DNA from: Anseranas semipalmata
Taxonomy: Eukaryota; Chordata; Aves; Anseriformes; Anseranatidae
Direction: 5' to 3'
Length of the DNA: 64,000 nucleotides
Assembly: GCA_013399115.1 (NCBI GenBank)
Contig: VXAA01006451.1
Location: 372,001 to 436,000 of the forward strand
A program made the position numbers and the translations under genes. The notes below the pieces were generated by a model. The model worked only from the letters and a program-made list of their open reading frames with translations. It had not been told where the DNA came from and did no database searches. Positions 13,523 through 25,862 of the stretch are shown here, in pieces. Each line of letters opens with the position of its first letter. Position 1 is the stretch's first letter.

Positions 13523-13570
13523 GTCACAGGAGCACACTTTACTCAAGTAAATAGCCCCAGTGAGACTGTA
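13523..13570 (-). repeat. Possible ancient interspersed repeat fragment
   Basis: Read on the minus strand, the wording cactggggctatttacttg followed by agtaaagtg resembles a very old repeat seen across birds and turtles (a tract of the type caatgggactattcac..gagtaaag). The match is from memory of that wording and is degenerate. A RepeatMasker run against sauropsid libraries would decide. Confidence 0.3.
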
Positions 13571-13709
13571 TAAGCAAATACAATTTGCTTCAAGGTAAAT
13601 TTATGGTTGCAGGAGGAAGCCCTCTGCACTTCGTACTTTCAGAGTAGACTTCATGCAGTAGAAATGAAGAGTTCAGCAGTTGTTTGCATTTCCTCTTTCA
13701 CCTTTTCAG

Positions 13710-13925
13710 GCAAAGAATTGATCTTGTCATCTCACGGGTAGTAGACAGCTCAGCAGCATGGAACAGTATGCTGGCATACGCACAGAGAAAAGGATTTGGA
13801 ATAAAAGATGGTGCCCAGGCAGCTGCGGCGCAGCATCGCGCCTGCCCCCTGCTCGGCCCCGGGGCCGTGCTCCCTGCGGGTGGTGCTCGCCCGCTGGCAG
13901 GCCCGGCACATCAGCAGCGCTTCAG
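13710..13925 (+). CDS. Candidate exon, unknown product
   Basis: A strong acceptor (tcctctttcaccttttcag) precedes a frame that stays open for 71 codons to a CAG|GTGCGC donor-like site. The first half reads like ordinary protein, with the segment RIDLVISRVVDSSAAWNSML followed by AYAQRKGFGIKDG. The second half is GC-rich and dominated by Ala, Gly, Pro and Gln, more like composition-driven translation. The frame in fact remains open past the donor to a stop near 14004. Phase is 2 at the exit, which fits the next candidate exon at 14825. I recognise no domain. The donor is weak and a second frame is also open across the GC-rich half, so this may be a non-coding transcript exon or chance. Confidence 0.22.
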
Positions 13926-14824
13926 GTGCGCCCAGGCCCAGGAGCCAGGCAGGACTCCACATTCTCCCAGCTTGCAGGTCAGAATAAGCAGCTGGCACAC
14001 CTGATAGGTGACTGGTATTTTGCAGGACCAGGGCTGATTTATAATGAACAAGGAGAACCAGGGTTAACCTCCCACTCTGACTCTGCAGGAAAAAAGGAAA
14101 AAAGAGAGAAGGGGAATGCAACCATCCATAGCACACGAGCTCACACTAGGCTAAAAAGAGCTAATGAAGGAAGGTAAAGGCCTCCCAACACCTCTTCTTT
14201 CTCACCCGTTTCCTTCCTCTTTTCTGCCTTCCCAGATTAAATCCACATCTAAGAAAATGACATATCTGTCTTTACAGAAAATGTTTTCATGTTGAGTGCT
14301 TATGAAACATTATGGGAACATGTGTGTTTTATGTCTTCCAGAAAAATATATTGACGTGCCTCAAGATGGGAGAGGTAAGATCAGACTCCACGGAGCAGCT
14401 TTCAAGAAAACCAAGTAAATAACAAGAGCTTAAAAAATGGTGGATAAGCAGCAAAGAGAGAAAAACTACAGGATGGAGGTTGATCAAGTCACCTGAAGAG
14501 AAACACCTTTCAGACAACTTCTATAGGCAAATGATGTAGAAAGATTTTACAGAAGAAGGTAGTCCGTAAGCAATATTTTAATTTTTGAGTGACAATATTA
14601 TCTTTGGAAGGAATCATCACGTTTGAGAAAATGCTCAGTGGGAAGAAAATTCAGTTGCTCTGGCAAATCCACACAAAGGCTGAAAAAGATCACAAGACAA
14701 ACCTTTGGTAGATAACTTTTCTTTGCCTCCCCATCCATCTATTGCCATTTGAGCCTAATCTAAGTGTCAGAATACTGAATGTGAGTTTTTCCAAAGTTCT
14801 CTGGTGAATATTTTGTCACAATAG

Positions 14825-14877
14825 GGTAGATGCTGGCAATCCCCGTCACTGCTACCCACGTTGTCATGCACTACAAG
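14825..14877 (+). CDS. Candidate short exon, frame-compatible with 13710-13925
   Basis: This 53-base segment has unusually good borders: acceptor ttttgtcacaatag and donor ACTACAAG|GTGAGT. With one leading base it encodes VDAGNPRHCYPRCHALQ and leaves one base over. That entry phase joins without a shift to the candidate exon 0.9 kb upstream. Three Cys/His-rich positions are visible but no known motif. A 53-base open segment is easily produced by chance, so the splice sites carry most of the weight. Confidence 0.2.
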
Positions 14878-15757
14878 GTGAGTGAAGCCTCCCATCCAGT
14901 CTAACTGCAGGGTAGCAATTGATTCAGCCTTACTACACATTTTAAGATCATTGGCAATGATTCTGCTAAGACATCAAACATCTGAGCACAGCTCAGTTTC
15001 AGCTTCACACACTTTTCTGAGGAGGGGAGCTTTTATTAAGAAGCAACACAGACACCCCATTCCTCCCCCATACTCCTTGAAGCTGAAAGAAAATTAGAAG
15101 AAAAGCAACAAACTTTATATTACAAAAGCAATAATACCATTGTCCCTCTGCTTTACAAGGCAATAATCCAATTCCCTCAGCCACTGACTGGCGTCAGAGT
15201 TTATCCTTCACAAATTTAAGGATTCATTTGTAAGCTAAAAGGGCAATGATGCTGCCATGGAAGTATGTCGTCACTAAGTTGCAGTAGCTTCACTTAACTT
15301 TCCACAGGACAGGTTTATTTTAAAATCAGACAGTATCAATTATATGAGCAAATCCTGTGAAATTTAATCATTTATTAAGATATATATATAGAGAGAGAAC
15401 CTGGCAATGACAACTAAACAGGAGCTTATCTCAAAATTGTAACACAGTGCCATGCTAATGCCAAATTAATTCTTCATGCCTAATATTTTGTCCTACAAAT
15501 CTGAGTAATTTTATAATAATGCTGTATTTTATTGTACAGCCAGCGTGAGGAACACCTTGCCAATGAGTAACAAGAAACACCTTGTTAGTGAACAATCAAG
15601 TTGTTTTTTTTTTTTTGTACCTCTGATTTGAGTGCATTTTAGCCTGGAATAAGTACTGCTGGGGGAGCCAACAAGACTGGAGTGCCCAATCTCCAAAGGC
15701 AGCCCAATCTGAGTAGCATACTAATATGCTCATGCCCATTTTCTTTGCAATCCAACT

Positions 15758-15775
15758 AAAAAAAAAAAAAAAAAA
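15758..15775 (+). repeat. Poly-A run (A18)
   Basis: Eighteen uninterrupted A follow tccaact. No polyadenylation signal lies at the expected distance upstream, so I do not read it as a retrotransposed tail. Confidence 0.8.
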
Positions 15776-16715
15776 TGCAGAGTATCACTGTGTAAAGGCA
15801 GGCAACAGCTAGTTAGCAAGAATTCAAATGCCACAAACAAGTGTGCCACCCTGCAGGCATTAGGCTCCGTCCTGTTCTAGGTAAGCATGAGCCTGGCCCA
15901 CGCTCTTGCTCTTCACAGGAGAAGCTCCTGTGCATGCTCCTCTGAATGCAGCCCAGCTTGTGGAGCTGTAGCAGAGCGGTCATAGCACAACTGGGGTGTT
16001 TGACATTGAGAGAAATGCAGCACTTCAGATAAAAAGCAGTCAGTATTTTTTAAACCTTGTTTCACTCTAAACATAAGAGACTTTAGTTTTCTAACAAGAA
16101 CGTTTCATTAGAGCATTGCAGAAGCATCCAAAGCACTTCAGCTGGGAACAAAAAGGACCTCCAGCAAACCAGCACTGTAAGCAGCTTGCAGCTACTGGCA
16201 GACAGTCCCGACTGCTCCCTCCTAGGAGATCAGTGCTTCAGCGGGGAAAGGGTCTGAGCTCCTGGTGGTGGGAGACCTCTCCCAGTGAGGATGTAAAGTA
16301 GTGCTAATGGTGCCAACTTGCAAGAAAAGCAATGGAAGCTGAGTAGCTGGGAATACTGCCATCCATGCCTCTGCAGGCACCACATCTTCTCCCTACTCCC
16401 ACATTGGCTCCATGATCCATAACCCCTGCAGACAGCCACCAAAGTATATACCTACAGTAATCGGTCTTACGTTGGCGCTTTGCAGTAACTGTTTGCTCCT
16501 TTTGCCTTCTATCAGCACCTACTTTCATTGTGAGGTGATGACCACCACAGAGAGCTTTGTAAAAAGCTTATGTTCACGAAGGAATTTGTATTAGATACTG
16601 GTTTGTGTGACTTACTGTATTTTGTAAGGGTTTTTTTCCCTTTGGGAATTGTGCGTTATTAATGAGCAGTTTTATGCTTTACTTCTAGTACATGTATACC
16701 TTGTAATTGATGTGC

Positions 16716-16736
16716 TTTTTTGTTTGTTTGTTTGTT
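16716..16736 (+). repeat. (TTTG)n microsatellite
   Basis: Four to five perfect tttg units follow a short T run. Confidence 0.8.
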
Positions 16737-17279
16737 TTCCTTTGATCCTCTATACAGAGCCAGTTAATATAAGGTAGATACTCGCTGGCTGAAGTTCTGA
16801 TTTTGCCTACCAATTAATTTATGGATAAATCCACATCGTAGCTGATGATGTTCATCAATTGTGTTGTTATAATCATCTGATAGCCTACCTAGTTTAGCAG
16901 AATATAAGATCTTGAATAAGACTAATGCTTGCTGGGCCTTAAACTAAAGGGAAACATTGCACCACATGTGTTTCCCTGCCATCACTGTTATCGGCCCTTC
17001 TCCCTTATTGACGAGGCATTGCAGAAGAGCACTGGCTACACAAGCAGTAGCCTGAACATCCCAACCATCTGTGTAGCAGTGTTCTGATATCCCTGTGCAT
17101 TCACCTGATCAAAAGTAATTATGAAGAACCAGATGAACTGCAATGAATTATTCAATTATTTCTGCAGAAAGAGCCTGGTTCAAACACAATCTCTCTCTAA
17201 AAGAAGACCTGGACTAAAATAGATATATTTTTCTATGTCCATCCTGATATAGTTGGAAAAGTAAGGGATATAAAATTAA

Positions 17280-18260
17280 CATTAATGAAAGTGCATAATT
17301 TCATTGTACACCCTATTCACCAATGGCAACTATTTCAGTGGCTATTAATGACATTTGTGCTCCAGAAGCCTCCTTCCGTGTCCAACGCATTTTCTCTCTT
17401 ATGTTTTACTAAGAACTGAGTGTCCAACTTCTTAATAATTGCTGTGTATAACATAGAACATAAAAAGATAAGTTATAAAGCTTGTGCAGGACTTGGTGTT
17501 GTAATTAACCATCTTTTGTGCCTGGTTATCGATCTTACAAAAACACAAAGTGAAAACAACCTGGCCTCTTAATGTATACATCAGCATATTGTAGCAGCTA
17601 TTTTAGATAACTGTTTTTAATAGTTTTATTATGGCTGTAATTTCTATATGAGGACTGTCCACTTGCAGAAGCATTGAAGTAATATGTCAAAGTGATTTTT
17701 AAAGTCAGTTCTATTTAACTACCAGTGATGGTGTATGAAAATTAGGGCAACAAAAACAAAACCCCACCGACTCACTGGGAAGAAACATCTTTTCTCATCC
17801 TTGAAAATTCTCTTGTATGTCTTCTAGTCCTCCTTTTACATAAATAGTAAATCACTAAGAAGATAAGATATACAGTACAATAGTCTATTTTAATAGTCTG
17901 CAGTCAAATTTTAGGCTAATTAAGCTAACTAGAAATTCTAGGGTTACAGTGATTTCTCACTCTTTATTGATACATTGACAGTAATACTGTTTACATAACA
18001 CTCGATGTTTGAAATCAATATGTGCCAGTGTCCAGTGATTTACTAATCTAGTTTTTGATCTAATCCTGTCCTATTTTTTGCAGCATACTCTAACTTCATA
18101 TTATGAATCATGTTGTCTTTCTAAAGTGATTGCCAAGTAAACCAAAAACATGTTTTACACTGCTATTGCACTGCTCCTGTCTTTATATACAGTAGTTTTT
18201 ATAAAGATGTCCTTAGGTTTTAATAAATGAGTGTAACGTAAACTAATCTCTGTAATAAAA
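17280..18260. promoter_or_regulatory. Possible conserved non-coding regulatory stretch
   Basis: About 1 kb of repeat-free, moderately AT-rich DNA is dense in homeodomain-type cores (taattaac near 17500, ctaattaag near 17915), octamer-like and GATA-like words, and lacks microsatellites and open frames. That texture is typical of deeply conserved enhancers near developmental genes in vertebrates. This is judged by eye. Only an alignment with other birds and mammals can show conservation. Confidence 0.25.
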
Positions 18261-18455
18261 CTTGCTTTAATGTTTCAAGACCTTCTGGAATAGCTTTAGC
18301 GATCTGAGTTTCCAACTTCTTTCAGTTGCTTCAGACTTTTTGTCTTCTTTTTCCATCTGCAGGGAAATCCCCAGATACCAATACTCTGTAGTTTATACAA
18401 GTGGAAATGAAGAAAGTATATTTAGTGCAAAGAATGATGCTTGGACCTGAAGGAC

Positions 18456-18477
18456 AAAAAAAAAAAAAAAAAAAAAA
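18456..18477 (+). repeat. Poly-A run (A22)
   Basis: Twenty-two uninterrupted A, the longest A run in the window, after ggac. No AATAAA or ATTAAA lies within 40 bases upstream. Confidence 0.85.
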
Positions 18478-18479
18478 GG

Positions 18480-21400
18480 CTAAGGCCATTGGATTGGTGT
18501 CACAGGTAGTATTTGCCAACAAACACAAGGTCCATTTAGTCTGCATCACATTTCCAGCAACTGCGAATACCAGATACTTAAGACGGAAATGTGGGATGCT
18601 GAACAAAGACTACTAGAAATAAACATCACCTTTCCACTACTCAAGACTAGCCAAGAAGGCCAAATGTGCAACCGAGCAGAAAGAAAGAATGCAACATTTT
18701 GCTTTCCATACACAACACACTCTGTCTCACACGCATGTGATGGCAGCTCCACCTACCCAGCCGGGGCAGGGGCGAATACAGGTTATCTTGCTTTGTAAAA
18801 AAGGTAGGATCAATAGTTCAAGGTAGCATCAATAGTTCACAAAGGCAAGACTTATATTTTTCTTCTTCTGTCAGGCTGAAGGACTCAGAGTTTTCCAGAA
18901 AGGCTTAGACCTTCTAAACACACTGTGCTCTCAAGTCCCTGTGTCATAGACCATTTAAGAGGCATCATTGCCAATATTCCAAAAAAAAATTCAGCATGCC
19001 TACTGGAAGTTTCAGCTTTTGGACTGGTAAAAGGGGACATTTTGCACAAACACACAAAATACAATTTTATTTTGGTAGCCTTATTTACACTCAAAGTTTC
19101 TCCTTCACCCTCAAGAAAAATTCACTGGCATCTTCAGTAATATTCACAGTGAGCCTAGGTCCTAGCACAACACATGGGCAGGAGGGAGAGACACGGGGGG
19201 CTTCTTGCCTTTGGTGGGAGTTGCTTCCCTAGGCAGAAGCTGTTCTTGCTCTCCTCTGTCCTGCAGCTCCCAAGTGTAGGTTTTCCTGAACTGCTGTCCT
19301 GTCTAGCCCTTGCTGGCCTCCTGAACTCATCCAGTATTGTTCATGTCTCAATGAAACACCAGAATGTATAAACACAGAATGTACCTTTTCAAATTAGAAA
19401 TTGTGCTTACAATATCAGATAACTAGCCCCAGACTAGAGACTATGTTGCAGGAATACAACTAAAATATCAAAAAGGTAGAGGAATTTTAAAGCAAAATTA
19501 AAGTATATGTATATAGGAGAAATCCTTTGTAATGTCAGTTACTTCATACAATACAGATCATTCCTGCAGCTTCTGTAACTACGCACGTCAGTTCAAAAAT
19601 GGAAAAAGATCATTTTCATTAGAGCAACACTTCAATAATTCTTAGTTTACTTGCAACTATAAGAGACTGGAATTACATCCCACTGTGCTAAGAGTTATGG
19701 AGACATACTGCAGAAAGAAAGAGAGGACAAAAGACAGTTTTAAAAATAGCTACAAATAATCACAACCCACTTCCCTTCTCAAACTGTATTTGCAGTTATG
19801 AAAATAGATACATTTACAAGGCCAGACAAATGAGAAGAGAAACAATAAATTGATATATTGGGTGTGTTATGGCTCCCTCACCAAATTTCAACAATTTTTA
19901 CAGCACGTTTCTGGTAATTGAGTAAGCATTATATTCAACACATTATGCTCAGCAGGAGCAGCTTTTATATATCAAGCGAGCAAACTAAGTATCTCTGAAA
20001 ATTCCACAGAAGATGTTAGGATGTTGATAGTGACTCAGAGACTGCCATTACCAAGCCATCATCACTGAATCAAAAACAAACAGGAGCTTCAGTTCCTTTA
20101 AATTAAGCGTTCGCGCTTACTGGAAAGCAAAGATGGTGTTTAGCTGCTTGCCATTCACATGTACAGAAGGACAAGGAGAGAAAAGTTATCTCAGTGTTGA
20201 TATTTACCTCCAAGAACACAAAACCCCATCCATCTCACTCGAGATGTGCTCAACAGTTAATGCAATTTGTGTGTAAAATGGAGACTGTGGGGGAGACACC
20301 AATATTTTAGGCATGTGTGGGCATTCATGTGTAAGCATATAATGTCTTGAATTTCTGAATCAGCATTCTGATTCTGTTCTTTGCTGAACTGTACAGAGGC
20401 TCAAGCTCTTCTAAATTTTCATTTCATCATTTCATCCTTAAGTGCAATCCCATCATTGGTGTTTGTTTGTAAGGATAACGAGAAATCAGTTGGATTTTAT
20501 GAAGAACTGAAAAGTCACCTAAAGATAGAGAAACTCTTGTGCCTCTCTTCAATATACTTTCATCAGCTAGCCTTTGCACCTTTCTTTTTATATACTTTTC
20601 CAACAAAAATACAATATGATTTGCCCTGCTGCAAACAAAGCATCCCATTACAGCTGCCTGTACTTCCCTTTTGCATCCCCGCGGTACAAGATGGCACTCT
20701 TAGGAATAAATCTTTCCTGAAGCACACACTCTCCCAGCTTTCCAGTGGGAGTGCAGTTCACACACCTCCCCAGTGGCTTGTGCCCATCACAAAAAATAAA
20801 ACAATACATTCTCTTTAATGTGAGGTGTGTGCCTGCATACTTACCTCTACTATTGTGCAAGCGTGGTTTATTTTTCTAATTTTTTTTAAGCTAGGGAATA
20901 TTAATATAACACTTCTCAACCATCTCTCTGCCTCCTTATCCAAGCAACAAAAAAGCTATGTTTCATTTGACCTCTGCTGGGGAGCAAAACCTTGAGGATC
21001 TACCAGCTTCTTTCTCCAGTATTTGCTGCCCAGGAATTAGGTATATTACGTCATTGATAATGAATATTACACAATATCAAACTGTTCGCTGTGAACTCAG
21101 CTTCCCCTAGCACTACTGATTTTGTTAGAGAATTCTGTGCTGCAAAGTGCTGCTCGGGTAGGTGGCAGCCTAGCAGGAAGCACCACCTCTGGTGAGTACA
21201 TGATAGCTAGGACTTGCTCAATAAGCTCCATTATCATTTTAACCACATAGTACACCTCCTCTGCCGTGAATGAACCCCACCAGAAAAAGTCAATTGGGAA
21301 TTTATCCAGCAAAGAGACACTGCATCCCTGTGCTATGTCTGCTGTTCTTAAGCAGATATAGGAGCTCAAAGATGTTTCACATCCTTTCCCTTTTCTCTTT

Positions 21401-24400
21401 TTGCTAACTGCGTGGACGGTTCTAAAAGCAACTTACCTTTAGCTAATAAAAGATAAGTAAAAAGCCCCAAGCCCTAGGAAAAGGAGCCATGCAACACTGT
21501 CAGTCTCATACGCTTTACATTCTGTTACACTTCTTGTACAAACGCCGTCTGAATAAAAAGCACCAGGTAGGCCCACAGTCAAATTTTTATTGAGTCCCCA
21601 GGCTGCAGCCACGCTGCACAGTAGGTGACTGTGGATGTTCATGCTGCATAGTCATTATTCCTCTATTCCACATCTTTTTCCAGCACTGCCTGTATACAAT
21701 GAGCTCCTGCTCTAACCATAGCAGCAAGTGCTTTTTCACCCACCTAGAGATGCTTCCATCCTCCCCACCCTCCATGAGGCAGAGCTGTGCCTCCTAGCAC
21801 TGAGCAACTATGCACGTAGCTGCAAGAGCCAACCACTTCACCTGCTAAAACCTTTTCCTTCCTCGGCTGCATGCGAACACTTTCCAGCCAAGACATCACC
21901 TGCTGATGGAGCTGGTTGCAGTCCTGTTCCTCTTCCCAAAGAACTTCAGCCTCACAGCGTGGGACCAGATACCACGGACACTCAGAAGTGCCTGAAACAG
22001 GAACTGAATCACAACTGAAATAAAATAGGAATACTTGGACTACTTGAACACTGCACCTTCCTCTTAATTCCTCCTCCCATTTCCCAGTGCTCAGACAACA
22101 GGAAATCGGGTCATGGTATTACAGGGCAGAATCACCAATATTAAGAAATCTTTTCTTATCACCTTTCCTTCTCCTAGCCCATGACACAGATGAAGTATGC
22201 ATTAAAGTTGCCAGCATCATTGTGCACAGACGCACATTCCTTCTCAGCAGGAATGGACAAATTGGGCAAATTAGTTTTCTACTTCATTTCTCCTCCCTGA
22301 CAGTTAAATGAAGGGTACTTTGGCTGGACTGTGGTCTGTACTCACCATCTCTCTCCAGCTGCTGCTAAACGCCCATTCTCCCCTGCAGTCCTTGCAAGCC
22401 CACATCTGTAGTCGCTGGAGGCAAAGACCTCCTGGGTGAGCCTGCAGCACAGGACCAGCGCTGCAGGTCCAGCATGCTCTGGACCAGGCATTTCCCAAAA
22501 GAGACTGCCAAACCTGTGATGAGCTCTCGCAGCTGGATGCTAGGGCTGTATTTCTACACTGCCTCTTGTGGTTTGATCCAGGGTCCCCTCACGTTGTCCT
22601 CTCCCTGAAGGCCCAAATCCCGAGGTACTGCAGCTGCCTCGGCCTGGCCCCCCCTTGCTGCAGGTTTGTTTTTCCAGCCCTCGGCCCTCACTCGCCCCAC
22701 CATGGCTTGTGGGCCTCGCTGTATCACCAGGCAGTGATGCACTTCCCTCCTTTATTCTTTGAGCCAGAAACACATGCGTGCGCAAAGGAAGCGAGCAGTT
22801 GTTCGAACTGAAAACGCTTTCAAGCACGTGTCTTGCATTTCCAGTTTGAAACCAGACTCTGCTGCCCAAACGCTATCCAGCTTATACCAAAGCTGTGGGT
22901 TTGTTACTGCCCAGGCTCCGCAGAGATGAATTGAGGAGACAAATCTCAGAGAGCTGGCAACTGGCAAATAAACTCTGGAGAAGAGCAGAGTAAAAATAGC
23001 AGAGTCTGAAGGAAGGCCAAGCCGCACGTCTGCTCACTGTGAACCGAGAGCCTTTAAGCTAGAGGGAACCCAAACCCCTCTTGTTAGCATGGTTATTTAC
23101 ACGTATCCAAGTAGCAGCGGCATACCTCAGCCACGCTCCTTTTCCCACTGTAAAGTCAAACATTTAGGGGCTGCCTTGGATCAAAAGAAATAGCCGCTCG
23201 CTTGCTGTGTGTCAGCACATACCAAGGATGCGTCTGAAAGCTTTAAGAGCGATCTGACCGAAGCCTGTGGAGGCCAAAGAGTTTCAGCCTGCTTGGCTTG
23301 GGTCTGCAAGGCTTGGGCTCACCTTCCCTGTGCCAGCTCTCAGTGTGAGCCACCCGCTGTGCCGTGCTGTCCCAGCCTGCGTAGGTCACATCACAGAAAC
23401 CTCCCGAATTGCTAAATGTCAGAAGTCACAGGAAAATATAAAATTGGATGGCATTGGTGGGGCTTCTGCAAAAACAAGAGGCTTTTGCCAAAGCAGCTGC
23501 AAGGTTTGCCATTTCAGGCAAGTAGCCAGGTTTCTCAGGCAAAAAACTCACCTTGGGTTACCCCAAACCATTGGCTTTAGCAGAACCGCCCATGGGTTTC
23601 CACGTGCTGTCTGGTCCCACCCAGCCAAAGCAGGGTGTGACTGAAATGCAGAGAGCTTGGGTGTACCACATTGGTGGCAACCATGGGACTTTCACAGAAG
23701 AGAGTAAAAAGAAAGAGGTTGATCTACCTCTTGCCATAGGCTGTATCAGAGGGAGGAAACAGAGAAAATGCCTGCACTGCAAATTTTGCACTGTCTTCTT
23801 TTCAGGCCGTCCTAGGAGGTCCTTACTGAATGTAAACATAAGGGTTTTCTTCTAATGCCTCGATGCAGAAAATCTGAAAGTCAAGTAACGTGCGCAACAA
23901 AATGGTCAAGTCAAGGCCTCCGTCAGAGCTCTCTGAAAACCATTGTGGTTTATGTATCCTCAGTGTCTACTGCTTAAATGCTCCCTTGTTGAAAAAGGAA
24001 GGAACTCAATTAAAGGGTGGTAATTAATTCTACAATAATAGACAATAAGGAAGAGCTTCGCTTTAATAAACAAAATAGAACTACTGATTTAGTGCAAGCA
24101 TATACAGAAGATCAGGACATCTAAAAAATATCAATATATCATAAGCAAGAACAAAACAATAATAACCACCTTCTATAGAAAGTATTGCTTGCTTCCTGGT
24201 GATTAATAAACCCCAGGAAAGAATAAAATAGATTGTCTAAGGTTTTTCTTCCTTGTTTTCCCCAAATTGAAATGCACAAAGGAGATAAATGCTTACTGTG
24301 AAACTAAAGCTAAAATTTCATTATGAGCTTACACTATTATAGAAGCACGCTAAGGTTCCCCTCCCCAAGGAGCTTGAGTTATCCCTTATAATGTTGATAA

Positions 24401-24430
24401 ATGAACAACAGGGAAGGCTTCTTTCTTCAC
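18480..24430. other. Non-coding stretch, no gene recognised
   Basis: Mixed composition. It holds a 19-base tandem duplication (18801-18838) and a minus-strand open frame at 21439-21642 whose last residues are hydrophobic (see findings). Several open frames of 60-145 codons overlap on both strands and carry no recognisable motif. I do not call genes from them. Confidence 0.5.
18801..18838 (+). repeat. 19-base tandem duplication
   Basis: aaggtaggatcaatagttc (18801-18819) is followed directly by a second copy with one substitution, a C for G (18820-18838). This is a recent small tandem duplication. Confidence 0.85.
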
Positions 24431-24887
24431 CGGAGATTCAGTGAGGACTTTGCACCCCCTGTGCCTGCCGCTGCAGGTGCTGAGGCAGCAAGCTGGAGTG
24501 CCCGGTGTGCTCTGGCTGGGGCGGCAGGAGCCAGGGCAACGTGAGGATGCCGCAGGGACACCGCGATGCTGCGCCCGTCAGTCTTTCTCATCATTTTTCA
24601 GCTCTAGAATAATGAAGAGCTCTCTGATTGTCATAAACAAGGGAACTTTTCCTCCCCTGCGAGCCACAGTGGCTGCAGCTCCATTAGAAGGCAGGGAGCT
24701 CAAGCACGTGCAACCTCAGCCAGCAGCAGTGGTAAATCCCTACCGAAATGACGCTAAAGAATCATGAAATCTAATTGCAATGTTTTCTCATCAAAGCCCC
24801 TTAGCTCAACAGGAAATTTGATGTCATATGGGCACTAAAAGTTTTAGGTTTTTGGATTATCCTGTTTTTTTCCAAATAAACAGTAGC

Positions 24888-24906
24888 AAAAAAAAAAAAA
24901 AAAAAA
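24888..24906 (+). repeat. Poly-A run (A19)
   Basis: Nineteen A after cagtagc. An aaataaa word lies about 10 bases upstream, closer than is usual for a polyadenylation signal. Confidence 0.8.
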
Positions 24907-25810
24907 GGAATAAAAAAATAGCAGGTTAATAATGGTTTGTCAAAAGTCACCCCTGGAGGTTTGCCTCAGAATACTCCTTAATACCACTTTTACCTAAAGT
25001 ACCCCCTCCAAACCCACCCTGAAATACTTTCTCAGGATTCAATCTGCCATCACGAATGATGTAGGCGGGTGTTATGGCTCCAGTGCCCGAAGGGCTCGGG
25101 TCAGGTTTGGGCTGTCGGCAGCTGTCTGCAAGCCCTTGGGCTCCACAGTTCACCCCTCTTGCCACTTCAGGGCCCTCACAAAACGGGCACAATAAAACTT
25201 GTGTGTCCGAGCCCAGCGTTGCAAGGGAACGACCTGGAAATCTTTATGACGTTTTTGGATGCTATGATGGAGAAGGCAGAGAGAAAGGCAGACACTCAAT
25301 ATGGACTTTGTTTTAGGCCTCCAAAAATTTTCTCAGTAATTTAAGTTAAAGTGCATTTATCCAGCCCTCTCTTCCACATCAGGACTGCTGAATGCCTTCC
25401 TTGCCCCATATCATACAGTCGCTAAAGGAGCGATTTACACTGTCTCTGCAAGTGACGTGCCCTTTTCCAGTGTCTGCTTCCCTTCCACCTACAAAGTCCC
25501 CCAAGCCCAGCTGCGACATTCACGTTTCCGTGCTGTATCCATCAGTCATTGCAAAAACATGCTCCGTGCATCATTATAATGGTACTCGGTGCTCTTTGCT
25601 TGCACGGCAGCAGTTAGAGTCCCGCGTCGTTAGCTGACTTTTGAAACCTGCCCTTTCTAGGCAAACTGAATTGCTCCTTTGTAATGAGCTTTTTTTGAAA
25701 GCCAACCCAAATGCAGAAGTCACTTAAATGTAAAGGGGAGGTAGAAACATTCGGGATCAAAGTAATGTGGGCATTTTTGCTTGATTTTTAGTTTGGGTTG
25801 GGGTTTCTTC

Positions 25811-25862
25811 ATTTTTTTTTTAATTTTGTTTGTTAATTTTTTGTTTGTTAATTTTGTTTTTT
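25811..25862 (+). repeat. T/G-rich tract with internal duplication
   Basis: A T9 run is followed by two near-identical units of the form ttttgtttgttaat, then ttttgtttttt. It is low-complexity sequence with a small duplication. Confidence 0.7.

Larger units (their letters stand above)
14880..17280. other. Non-coding AT-rich stretch
   Basis: No gene is recognised. Contents include TA/GA dinucleotides at 15380-15399, a T13 run at 15604, an A18 run at 15758-15775, (TTTG)n at 16716-16736, and a degenerate tandem repeat of a gaacaccttg-containing unit of about 23 bases at 15549-15594. Confidence 0.55.

Noticed and set aside
20381..20818. 145-codon plus frame
   Set aside because: No motif, low-information Leu/Ser/Phe-rich peptide, and the minus strand is also open over much of it.
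21126..21191. Segment bounded by gattttgttag acceptor and CTG|GTGAGT donor
   Set aside because: Two frames are open in only about 64 bases. This is expected by chance and has no neighbour that joins convincingly.
22540..22869. Overlapping open frames near 22.5-22.9 kb
   Set aside because: Three frames on two strands are open at once and none resembles a protein family.
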